Origin: JASHUC01 sp035523875
GTDB taxonomy: Bacteria; Pseudomonadota; Gammaproteobacteria; Steroidobacterales; Steroidobacteraceae
Reading direction: 5' to 3'
NCBI GenBank assembly: GCA_035523875.1
Contig: DATKPY010000016.1
Location: 62,001-126,000 of the forward strand
Length of the DNA: 64,000 bases
Below the pieces are notes generated by a model. It made no database searches. It was not told the DNA's origin and was given only the letters and a program-made list of their open reading frames with translations. The translations under genes and the position numbers were made by a program. Shown here one piece after another: positions 46,436 through 53,897 of this stretch. The stretch's first letter is position 1. The number at the start of each line of letters is the position of its first letter.

Positions 46436-46502
46436 CAATTCTTCAAGACCCCCGTTTGTTCCGGCTGGCTGCGCGGTATCCACCGCAAAGCCGCCGGCGG
46501 GG
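46405..46502 (-). ncRNA. Candidate small RNA, minus strand, between DUF971 and ubiE
   Basis: Read on the minus strand, 46502-46450 folds into one long hairpin. CCCCG (46502-46498) pairs with CGGGG (46454-46450), CCGGC with GCCGG, GGCT with AGCC, and GCGGT with ACCGC around a GGAT loop. It is followed by a perfect 9-bp terminator stem and seven T residues. No minus-strand gene otherwise ends here, since both neighbours read forward. No convincing promoter was found, so expression is unproven; no known RNA family recognised. Confidence 0.4.
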
Positions 46503-46615
46503 ATTCTGCGCATTGTTGGACATGAATTGCAATACGCCGAAACAACTTAGGCCGGGCTCCGCGCGGCTGCGGGGCGGGCCTCCGGGGTCGGTCCGGGCGC
46601 CTCGGACGAGCGAAC

Positions 46616-47365
46616 ATGGGCGATGACCCCCTGACCGATTTCGGCTTCGAGCGCGTTCCGCGCGGCGAGAAGGCGCAGCGCGTCCGCGGTGTGTTCGACT
46701 CGGTCGCGGGGCGCTACGACCTCATGAACGATCTCATGTCCGGTGGGCTGCACCGGCTGTGGAAGCGCTTCATGCTCGAGCTCACGAGCCTGCGCCCGGG
46801 ACAGCGCGCGCTCGATGTGGCCGGCGGGACGGGCGATCTCGCCCTCGGACTCGCGCAGCAGGTGGGGGCTACCGGCCTGGTTGCGCTCACCGACATCAAT
46901 GCCGAGATGCTCGGGCGCGGCCGCGATCGGCTGATCGATGCGGGCGTCGTCGGCAACGTCTGCTATGTCCAGGCGAACGCCGAGCGGCTGCCCTTCGCGG
47001 ACGCGAGCTTCCACTGCGTGACCATCGGATTCGGGCTGCGCAATGTGACTGACAAGCCAGCCGCGCTCGCCTCGATGCGGCGGGTGCTGAAGCCGGGCGG
47101 ACAGCTCCTGGTGCTCGAGTTCTCGCGTCCCACTCTGCCGCTGCTCACTCCACTCTACGACGCGTACTCGTTTCACGTCCTGCCGTGGCTCGGCAAGCTC
47201 GTCGCGAGCGACGAGGCGAGCTATCGCTATCTCGCCGAGTCGATCCGGATGCACCCGGATCAGGAGGGGCTGCTCGCCCTGATGCGCGCGGCAGGCCTCG
47301 AGGACTGCCGCTGCCACAACTTGACCGGCGGCATCGTCGCGGTGCACCGCGGCTACAAGTACTAG
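46616..47365 (+). CDS. ubiE: Ubiquinone/menaquinone biosynthesis C-methyltransferase
   Basis: 249 residues. SAM motif I is LDVAGGTGDLALGLA; family motifs are YDLMNDLMSGGLHRLWKR, IGFGLRNVTD, RVLKPGGQLLVLEFSRP, YRYLAESIRMHPDQE and NLTGGIVAVHRGYK. It methylates demethylmenaquinol/2-polyprenyl benzoquinol. Upstream of ubiJ-ubiB as in E. coli, but separated here by two opposite-strand genes. Ends overlapping the NamZ gene 3' end by 4 bp. Confidence 0.97.
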   Translation: MGDDPLTDFGFERVPRGEKAQRVRGVFDSVAGRYDLMNDLMSGGLHRLWKRFMLELTSLRPGQRALDVAGGTGDLALGLAQQVGATGLVALTDINAEMLGRGRDRLIDAGVVGNVCYVQANAERLPFADASFHCVTIGFGLRNVTDKPAALASMRRVLKPGGQLLVLEFSRPTLPLLTPLYDAYSFHVLPWLGKLVASDEASYRYLAESIRMHPDQEGLLALMRAAGLEDCRCHNLTGGIVAVHRGYKY

Positions 47366-48570
47366 AGGTCGTAGATCGCCGCCGCGGCCTGCTCCCCGCG
47401 CCAGGCGGCCTCGTCCGCGGCGGCGAGCGCATCGAGATCGGCGGGTGCCGCGGCCGGGTCGTCGATCCACGCGCGCAGCAGATCGCTGCCGTTGATCACG
47501 TCGAAGGCGAGCCGGTCGCTCACGTATTCGTACGGAAAGTCGCGCCAGAGCGGATAGTCCGGTCGCAGCCGACGCAGTGCCTTGAGCGCGAGGGCGACCA
47601 GGCGCCAGGGTCGGAATGACGCGTGGTCGTACGCGGGATCGTCGAGGTGGATTTGCACCCCGGCACACAGCTTCCCAGTGTGTTTCTGGAACGTGGGCTC
47701 GAACCAGCAGGGACGCAGCCGGCAGCCGGCGAGCCATTGCGGCGCGAGCGCGCGCATCTCCCCGAGGAGGTCGATGGGAACGAGATCCGGCGCGCCGAGA
47801 AGCTCGAGCGGCCGTGTCGTGCCGCGTCCCTCCGAGAGCGTCGTCCCCTCGATCAGCACCGTGCCGGCGTAGCAGCGCGCCATCGACAGGCTCGCTGCAT
47901 TGGGACTCGGGTTGACCCAGCTGCGCTCGCCGAGAGGCCAGCCGCAGCCGGGCGGCGCGGAGGGCTGCCAGCCCTCCATCGCGATGACCCGATAGTCGAC
48001 GTCGAGGCGCAGCCGGCGCACGAACCAGTTCCCGAGCTCTGCGAGGGTGAGCCCGTGGCGCATCGGCAGCGGGCCGGCCCCGACGAAGCTCTCCCAGCCC
48101 TCGCGGAGCTTGAGCCCCTCGACGATCCGGCCGGCCGGATTCGGGCGGTCGAGCACCCACACCGACTTGCCGCGCGCGGCGGCCTCCTCGAGCACGTAGC
48201 GCAGCGTCGTCACGAAGGTGTAGATGCGGCAGCCGACATCCTGGAGGTCGACGAGCAGCACATCGAAGCAGTCCATCATCGCGGCCGTCGGACGGCGCAC
48301 CGTCCCGTAGAGACTGAAGATCGGAATGCGGTGCACCGGATCAACGAAGTCGGGCGACTCGACCATGTTGTCCTGCTTGTCGCCGCGCAGTCCGTGCTGC
48401 GGGCCGAACGCCGCCGTGAGCCGCAGATCGCCGAGCATGGCGAGCGCATCGAGCGAGTGGGTGAGGTCACGCGTGACCGACGCCGGGTGCGCGAGGAGCG
48501 CGATGCGCCGGCCCACGAGCGCGCGGCGCAATGGCGGCTCCTCGAGCAGCCGATCGATGCCGAATCTCAT
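47362..48570 (-). CDS. DUF1343 / exo-beta-N-acetylmuramidase NamZ family
   Basis: 402 residues, GH171-type. LAHPASVTRDL, FGPQHGLRGDKQDNM, SLYGTVRRP, DLQDVGCRIYTFVTTLRYVLEEA, VLDRPNPAGR, GLTLAELGNWF, LSEGRGTTRPLE and GSDLLRAWI are family hallmarks. NamZ removes N-acetylmuramic acid from the non-reducing end of peptidoglycan fragments, a cell-wall recycling role. No signal peptide is evident, so it may act on imported fragments. 3 bp after the DOMON-like gene; both intrude between ubiE and ubiJ. Confidence 0.88.
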   Translation of the reverse strand: MRFGIDRLLEEPPLRRALVGRRIALLAHPASVTRDLTHSLDALAMLGDLRLTAAFGPQHGLRGDKQDNMVESPDFVDPVHRIPIFSLYGTVRRPTAAMMDCFDVLLVDLQDVGCRIYTFVTTLRYVLEEAAARGKSVWVLDRPNPAGRIVEGLKLREGWESFVGAGPLPMRHGLTLAELGNWFVRRLRLDVDYRVIAMEGWQPSAPPGCGWPLGERSWVNPSPNAASLSMARCYAGTVLIEGTTLSEGRGTTRPLELLGAPDLVPIDLLGEMRALAPQWLAGCRLRPCWFEPTFQKHTGKLCAGVQIHLDDPAYDHASFRPWRLVALALKALRRLRPDYPLWRDFPYEYVSDRLAFDVINGSDLLRAWIDDPAAAPADLDALAAADEAAWRGEQAAAAIYDL

Positions 48571-48573
48571 CGC

Positions 48574-49116
48574 TTAGATCTCCAGCGCGAAGCTCTCGGG
48601 GTGGTGGAAGTCGGGCTTCCCGGGCGGATGCCGCAGCGCCCAGTACGCAAGCCCGTCCGCCTGCTCGATGACCGCGGCGAGCGCGAGCCGCACGCTCTCC
48701 TCGGGCGAGCTCGGCAACGGCTCGATCGCTGCTTCGAGCTCGAACCCCGCGCGGTTCGCGGCGAAGGTCACCGTGGGCGCAGGCAGCGCCCCGTCGAGCG
48801 ACATCCCGGCGCGATAGCCCGCGAAGCGGTACGCGGCCCACTCGCCCGAGGGGGCGAAATTGAGCTCCGTGTAGCCGCTCTCGCGGCCGGGGGCAAGGAA
48901 GGCCTCGAAGCAGGTGTGCTGCCACAGCCGATCGGCGCGCCGCGGCGCAAGCGGTGCGGGGATGCGCACGGCCCGCCGATCGCACACCACGCCGTAGCGC
49001 AGACTGAGGCGCCCGCCCACGCCCCGACGGACGAGGACGTCGATCGCACGCACCGCACCGGGTGCGGATGCGGGATGGCACGTGAGGGACACCTTGCGCT
49101 CGAGCGTTGCCGGCAT
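48574..49116 (-). CDS. DOMON-like domain protein
   Basis: 180 residues in the DOMON-like family: RRADRLWQHTCFEAFLAPGRESGYTELNFAPSGEWAAYRFAGYR, then ...HPPGKPDFHHPESFALEI. The fold is a beta-sandwich of unknown ligand in bacteria. It is commonly encoded directly before a DUF1343/NamZ gene, as here, suggesting a joint function in amino-sugar or muropeptide use; this is inference. No signal peptide. Confidence 0.8.
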   Translation of the reverse strand: MPATLERKVSLTCHPASAPGAVRAIDVLVRRGVGGRLSLRYGVVCDRRAVRIPAPLAPRRADRLWQHTCFEAFLAPGRESGYTELNFAPSGEWAAYRFAGYRAGMSLDGALPAPTVTFAANRAGFELEAAIEPLPSSPEESVRLALAAVIEQADGLAYWALRHPPGKPDFHHPESFALEI

Positions 49117-49194
49117 CGCGCGATCCTACCGCAGGCCCCGGCCGCCCTCCCGGCACCTGCTCTCACCCCATGCTACTGTACGGCCGCGACGGTT

Positions 49195-49821
49195 ATGCTC
49201 AACTCGACTCTCGAACTGATCCTCAACCGGGGCCTGCCGCGCTCTCCGCGCGCGCGAGCATTGTGCAGCGAGCTCGCCGGCCGGCGGCTCGCCCTCGAGA
49301 TTCGCGGGATCGCGGAATTCCAGATCGAATCGGACGGCGCCGCTCTCAAGCTGTCGCGTGGCGTGACCGCAGGCGCCGAGGCGCGCCTGAGCGGCGGCAC
49401 CGCCGCGCTCCTCGCGCTCGCCGGGTCTGACGCGGCGGACCCGGCGGAGGCCTTCCGGCGCGGCAGCGTCGAGCTGAGCGGCGATGCCGAGGTCGCGCAG
49501 AAGTTTCGCGAGCTCTTGCTCGCGCTGCGACCGGATCCCGAGGAGGAGCTCGCCCTCGCGATCGGGGACGTGCCCGCCCACGAGCTCATGCGCTTTGCGC
49601 GTGCGACGCTTTCGTGGGGCCGGCACGCCGCCGACACCGCGGTGCGCAACGTCGCGGAGTACCTCGCCCACGAGCGCGGCGATCTCGTCTCGCGCGCCGA
49701 GGGACGGCAGCTCCTCGCGGGCGTCGACGCGCTGCGCGACAGCGTCGATCGGCTCGAGGCGCGCCTGGAGCTCATCGCGCGGCGGATCCCCGGCGCGCGG
49801 GGCGAGTCGCGCGGGGCGTGA
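49195..49821 (+). CDS. ubiJ: Ubiquinone biosynthesis accessory factor UbiJ (SCP2-like)
   Basis: 208 residues. An SCP2 lipid-binding domain: MLNSTLELILNRGL at the start, LSGGTAALLALA and AEAFRRGSVELSGDAEVAQKFREL in the core, then a helical tail typical of UbiJ. It organises the Ubi complex with UbiK for late hydroxylation/methylation steps. 34 bp before ubiB. Far from ubiE by one pair of opposite-strand genes. Confidence 0.9.
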   Translation: MLNSTLELILNRGLPRSPRARALCSELAGRRLALEIRGIAEFQIESDGAALKLSRGVTAGAEARLSGGTAALLALAGSDAADPAEAFRRGSVELSGDAEVAQKFRELLLALRPDPEEELALAIGDVPAHELMRFARATLSWGRHAADTAVRNVAEYLAHERGDLVSRAEGRQLLAGVDALRDSVDRLEARLELIARRIPGARGESRGA

Positions 49822-49855
49822 GAATGCGCGCGCGCTCGCGCCGGGGGAGGTGCCC

Positions 49856-51499
49856 GTGAGGCTGCGCGTGCTCGCGCGGCTCTCGCAGATCCAGCGCGTG
49901 CTGCTCAAGTACAGCCTCGACGACTTCGTCCGCGCCACGCACCTCTATCGTCCCCTGCGGCTCCTCGTCCTGCTCTCGCCGGACATCTGGCGCGCGCGCC
50001 GCCGCAAGCTGAGCCGCGCCGAGCGGCTGCGGCTCGCGCTCACGGAGCTCGGCCCCATTTTCGTGAAGTTCGGTCAGGCCGTCTCGACGCGCCGCGACCT
50101 GCTGCCGGCCGACATCGCCGATGAGCTCGCGAAGCTCCAGGATCAGGTGCCGCCGTTTCCGAGCGATGTGGCGCGCGCGCTCATCGAGCGCGCCTACGGG
50201 CGGCCGATCGCGCAGACCTTCGCCGAGTTCGACGACGCCCCGCTCGCGGCCGCATCGATCGCGCAGGTGCACGCCGCGCGGCTGCCCTCGGGCCGCGAGG
50301 TCGTGGTCAAGGTGCTGCGTCCCGGAATGCACGAGGTCATCACCCGCGACATCGAGGTGCTCTACGCGCTCGCACGCCTCACCGAGCAGTACTGGCCCGA
50401 GGGACGGCGGCTGCGGCCGACCGAGGTCGTGGCGGAGTACGAGAAGACCGTCTTGAACGAGCTCGATCTGATGCGCGAGGCGGCGAACGCCGCGCAGCTG
50501 CGCCGCAACTTCGCCGGATCGGACTTGCTCTACGTGCCGGAGGTCTACTGGGACTTCTGCCGCGCCGAGGTGATGGTGCTCGAGCGCATCCACGGCATCC
50601 AGATCAGCGACCGCGCGCGGCTCGAGGAGGCGGGAACGGACATCGCGAAGCTCGCGCAGAACGGGGTGCGCATCTTCTTCACACAGGTGTTCCGGCACAA
50701 CTTCTTTCACGCCGATATGCACCCGGGGAACATCTTCGTGCTCGTCGAGGATCCCCGCAATCCGCGCTACGCCGCGGTCGATTTCGGCATCGTCGGCACG
50801 CTCGACCCGCGCGATCAGCAGTACCTCGCCGACAACTTCCTGGCCGTGTTCGACCGCGACTACCGCCGCGTCGCCACGCTGCACGTCGAGTCCGGCTGGG
50901 TGCCGGCGGGCACGCGGGTCGACGAGATGGAGTCGGCCGTGCGCACGGTGTGCGAGCCGATCTTTGACCGGCCGCTCAAGGACATCTCCTTCGGGAATAT
51001 CCTGTTGCGGCTGTTCGAGATCTCGCGCCGCTTCAACATGGTGATCCAGCCCCAGCTCGTGCTGCTGCAGAAGACGCTGCTCAACGTCGAGGGGCTGGGG
51101 CGCGACCTGTACCCGGAGCTCGACGTGTGGAACACCGCGAGCCCGATCCTGCGCGCCTGGATGCGCGAGCGGGTGAGCGGGCAGTCGCTGCTCAAGGGCC
51201 TCAGGGCGCAGCTTCCGGAGCTCATCGAGGCGGCACGCACGCTGGCTCCGCTCGTAAAGGGCGCGCTCTACCGGGCGCAGGACGGGGACTTGACGGTGCG
51301 GCTCGACGTGCCGCTCCTCGACCGGCTGGAGAAGTCGCTCGCCCGCGGCAGCCGTCGCCGCGAGGCCGTCGGGATCGGTGCGGCCATTCTGCTCGGCGGG
51401 CTCATCTGGCTCGCCGCCTCGCGGGGCGCAGACTGGCCGGGATGGGCGATGGTCGGGATCGGCGCGGTGTGGATCGGGGTGGCGCGCCGCCGCGGCTAG
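49856..51499 (+). CDS. ubiB: Ubiquinone biosynthesis protein UbiB (atypical kinase, ABC1/ADCK family)
   Basis: 547 residues; E. coli UbiB is 546. The KxGQ motif is FVKFGQAVSTRRDLLP, the Ala-rich nucleotide loop is AAASIAQVH, the invariant Lys is in VVVKVLRPG, the catalytic loop is HADMHPGNIFV and the metal Asp is in AVDFGIVG. Two C-terminal membrane helices (AIGIGAAILLGGLIWLAA-like and AMVGIGAVWIGVA). GTG at 49856 with GGGGGAGG 5 bp upstream. Confidence 0.96.
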   Translation: MRLRVLARLSQIQRVLLKYSLDDFVRATHLYRPLRLLVLLSPDIWRARRRKLSRAERLRLALTELGPIFVKFGQAVSTRRDLLPADIADELAKLQDQVPPFPSDVARALIERAYGRPIAQTFAEFDDAPLAAASIAQVHAARLPSGREVVVKVLRPGMHEVITRDIEVLYALARLTEQYWPEGRRLRPTEVVAEYEKTVLNELDLMREAANAAQLRRNFAGSDLLYVPEVYWDFCRAEVMVLERIHGIQISDRARLEEAGTDIAKLAQNGVRIFFTQVFRHNFFHADMHPGNIFVLVEDPRNPRYAAVDFGIVGTLDPRDQQYLADNFLAVFDRDYRRVATLHVESGWVPAGTRVDEMESAVRTVCEPIFDRPLKDISFGNILLRLFEISRRFNMVIQPQLVLLQKTLLNVEGLGRDLYPELDVWNTASPILRAWMRERVSGQSLLKGLRAQLPELIEAARTLAPLVKGALYRAQDGDLTVRLDVPLLDRLEKSLARGSRRREAVGIGAAILLGGLIWLAASRGADWPGWAMVGIGAVWIGVARRRG

Positions 51500-51504
51500 G
51501 GCGA

Positions 51505-51522
51505 GCGCGCGCCGGCGCGCGC
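51505..51522. repeat. 18-bp perfect GC palindrome (alternating purine-pyrimidine)
   Basis: GCGCGCGCC/GGCGCGCGC, inside a longer alternating G-C run just after ubiB. It could extrude as a hairpin or adopt Z-DNA; no U tract, so not a classical terminator. Confidence 0.6.
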
Positions 51523-51619
51523 GCGAGAAGCGCGTCTCGGAATGCGGACGGGCGCGCAGCCGGCGGTGGACGGCACCCCGGGGGTACGCTAGCCTCGCTC
51601 GTCTTTCTCCGCGCTCCTT

Positions 51620-53029
51620 ATGCAAAGCCCCCGCTCGCTCACCGAAGGCTCGATCAGCCAGCGACTCTTCGTCTTCGCCGTACCGATCCTGCTCGGCAAC
51701 GTCCTGCAGTCCCTCGACGGCTCGGTCAACTCCGTGTGGATCGGGCGCTACTTGGGCGAGGCGGCGCTCACGGCGAGCTCGAACGCGAACACGGTGCTGT
51801 TCCTGCTGCTCGGCGCGCTCTTCGGCGCCTCGCTCGCGGCGACCATTCTCATCGGCCAGTATGTCGGGGCGCGCCGGATCCACGACGCGAAGCGCGTCGT
51901 CGGCACGAGCGTGTGCTTCTCGGTCGTGGTCTCGATCGCCGTCGGCGGGTTGGGGCTCGCGGTGTGCCGCTCGCTCCTCGCCGCGATGGACACCCCGGCC
52001 GCCGCCATGCCGCTCGCGGTCGCATACATGCGCGTGATCTTCCTCGCGCTGCCGTTCCTCGTGCTCTACATCTTCGCGACCTCGGTGCTCCGCGGCGCCG
52101 GTGACTCGAAGACCCCGCTCTACTTCCTCATCCTCAACGTGGTGCTCGACATCGCGCTCAATCCGCTGCTCATCTTCGGGCTCGGACCAATTCCGCGGCT
52201 CGGCATCGCGGGCTCCGCGCTCGCGACGCTGCTCGCGCAGGGCATCAGCTTGATCACGCTGATCGTGCACCTCTATCGGCGCAAGAACCCGCTGTGCCTG
52301 CACGGGGAGGAGTTGAAGCTCCTGCGCGTCGACTGGTCGATCGTCGCGACGCTCATCACCAAGGGCGTGCCGATGGCGCTGCAGATGATCGTGGTCTCCT
52401 TCAGCATGGTGCTGATGATCACGCTGGTGAACCGCTTCGGCATCGATACCACCGCCGCATTCGGCGCCTCGCTCCAGGTGTGGAACTACGTGCAGATGCC
52501 CTCGTTCGCGATCGGCATGGCCGTCTCATCGATGGTGGCGCAGAACATCGGGGCGCAGAAGTGGGACCGCGTCGCCGCCACCGCGCGCGTGGGCGTGCTC
52601 TACCAGCTCGTGCTCACGGGCTCGCTGGTGCTCGCGATCGAGCTGCTCGATACGCGCGCGCTCGGGCTCTTTCTGCCGCCCGATTCCGCGGCGCTGCACA
52701 TCGCGGTGCACGTCAACCGCATTGGCGCCTGGAACTTCGTCTTCCTCGGCATCTCGCTCGTGCTGCTCGCGGTGGTGCGTGCGAACGGCGCCGTCGTCGC
52801 ACCGCTCATCATTCTCGCCATCGCGCTGCTCGGCATCCGCTTCCCGGTGGCATACACGCTCATTCCACGGTTCAACGCGGATGCGATCTGGTGGAGCTTT
52901 CCGCTCTCCTCGGTGGTCGCGATGGCGCTCGCGATGGTGTACTACCGCTTCGGCGGCTGGCGCGCCGCGCGCATGATCTCGCATGGCGAACGCGCGGCGA
53001 GCGTCGCGCACGAGCAGATCGGAGCGTAG
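51620..53029 (+). CDS. MATE family efflux transporter
   Basis: 469 residues with about 12 hydrophobic segments in two homologous halves. Start motif EGSISQRLFVFAVPILLGNVLQSL and GDSKTPLYFLILNVVLDIALNPLLIF fit the NorM/DinF-related MATE branch. It would export cationic drugs or metabolites in exchange for Na+ or H+. Substrate unknown. It is 120 bp after ubiB and has no close regulator. Confidence 0.92.
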   Translation: MQSPRSLTEGSISQRLFVFAVPILLGNVLQSLDGSVNSVWIGRYLGEAALTASSNANTVLFLLLGALFGASLAATILIGQYVGARRIHDAKRVVGTSVCFSVVVSIAVGGLGLAVCRSLLAAMDTPAAAMPLAVAYMRVIFLALPFLVLYIFATSVLRGAGDSKTPLYFLILNVVLDIALNPLLIFGLGPIPRLGIAGSALATLLAQGISLITLIVHLYRRKNPLCLHGEELKLLRVDWSIVATLITKGVPMALQMIVVSFSMVLMITLVNRFGIDTTAAFGASLQVWNYVQMPSFAIGMAVSSMVAQNIGAQKWDRVAATARVGVLYQLVLTGSLVLAIELLDTRALGLFLPPDSAALHIAVHVNRIGAWNFVFLGISLVLLAVVRANGAVVAPLIILAIALLGIRFPVAYTLIPRFNADAIWWSFPLSSVVAMALAMVYYRFGGWRAARMISHGERAASVAHEQIGA

Positions 53030-53044
53030 CGCGCACGGCGCGCC

Positions 53045-53746
53045 TCAGCGCGCGCGCGGCTCGATCCAGATCGCCCGCGCGTACGCGCAGAGCTCCCCGT
53101 CCTCATCGTAGAGCGCCGTGCCGGCCTCGTGCTTGCGGCCGCTCGTGCTCATGCGCCAGCCGACGACGACGCAGTCCTCCCCCGCGTGCACGCGCCGGTC
53201 GATGTGTCCGGTGAACTCCCCGAGGAGTGCGATGCGTGCATTCGTCATCGCCGCGAACCACCCGGGGCAATCGAGCGCCGCCCACATGTACTCGGGGCGT
53301 ACCTTGCCGTCGCTCGCCGCGAGCGACTCGTCAGCGAGCCACGGCGCCGCGACCAGATCGCGGCCATCGAGCGCGCCCGGGAAGATCCGCAGTCCGTCGC
53401 CGCGTGCGCGCTCGGGTCCGCAGACGAAGCACGTCGGAAACGGATGGTGCGCGAAGCCCACATAGCGGCGCGAAGCCTCGATTGCCTCGGGATAGCTCGG
53501 CGGCCGCACCGTCGGAGCGCTCACCCGCTCCGGGCGCGTCTCGGCGATGAGCTCGGCGCCGCAGCTCACCGCGAGCACCCCGTCGCTCTGCTCGGCAACC
53601 TCGAGCGGTGTGTCGAGCGGCGGTGGGCGCAACAGCCGCACCGCCACCGGGCGCGGCGCGAGGGCGGCGATCAGGCCCGAGAAGTAGCCGCCGTTTGCGG
53701 AGGTGGGCGGTCCGCAGAAGCGGCGCGCGATGGTGAGCGTCGGCAT
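53045..53746 (-). CDS. Thioesterase-superfamily (hotdog) protein
   Basis: 233 residues from the ATG at 53746. The N-terminal half contains a hotdog helix region (SANGGYFSGLIAALAPRPVAVRLLRPPP). A cysteine pair, TCFVCGPERARGDGLRI, is typical of the PaaI/acyl-CoA thioesterase-like family that includes plant-type and actinobacterial members. The C-terminal half repeats the fold (WAALDCPGWFA; LLGEFTGHIDRRV). Substrate unknown. Divergent from the first S9 peptidase gene. Confidence 0.7.
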   Translation of the reverse strand: MPTLTIARRFCGPPTSANGGYFSGLIAALAPRPVAVRLLRPPPLDTPLEVAEQSDGVLAVSCGAELIAETRPERVSAPTVRPPSYPEAIEASRRYVGFAHHPFPTCFVCGPERARGDGLRIFPGALDGRDLVAAPWLADESLAASDGKVRPEYMWAALDCPGWFAAMTNARIALLGEFTGHIDRRVHAGEDCVVVGWRMSTSGRKHEAGTALYDEDGELCAYARAIWIEPRAR

Positions 53747-53823
53747 CGGCGGATCATACGGGGCAGGGCTCTGCAATCGCCACTTGCGGCCCGCCGCCTC
53801 TTCGGCTTTCTCGCGCGTGGGGG

Positions 53824-53829
53824 TAACAT
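53824..53829 (+). promoter_or_regulatory. Candidate -10 of the first S9 peptidase gene
   Basis: TAACAT, 69 bp before the GTG. The second copy has TAAGAT at exactly the same relative position (offset 2150 bp), and the surrounding leader is conserved between copies. This supports a real promoter element. No clear -35. Confidence 0.4.
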
Positions 53830-53897
53830 TGGCGCACCGGCCGACAAGAGCCGGGTCGACCGCCACCCGCCCGCCGGTGGCGGGAGGGAGCGCTGCC

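Noticed and set aside
47623..49194. A plus-strand N-terminal extension of ubiJ (to 47623)
   Set aside because: The extension is antisense to NamZ and the DOMON gene. The ATG at 49195 gives the normal UbiJ length and N-terminus.
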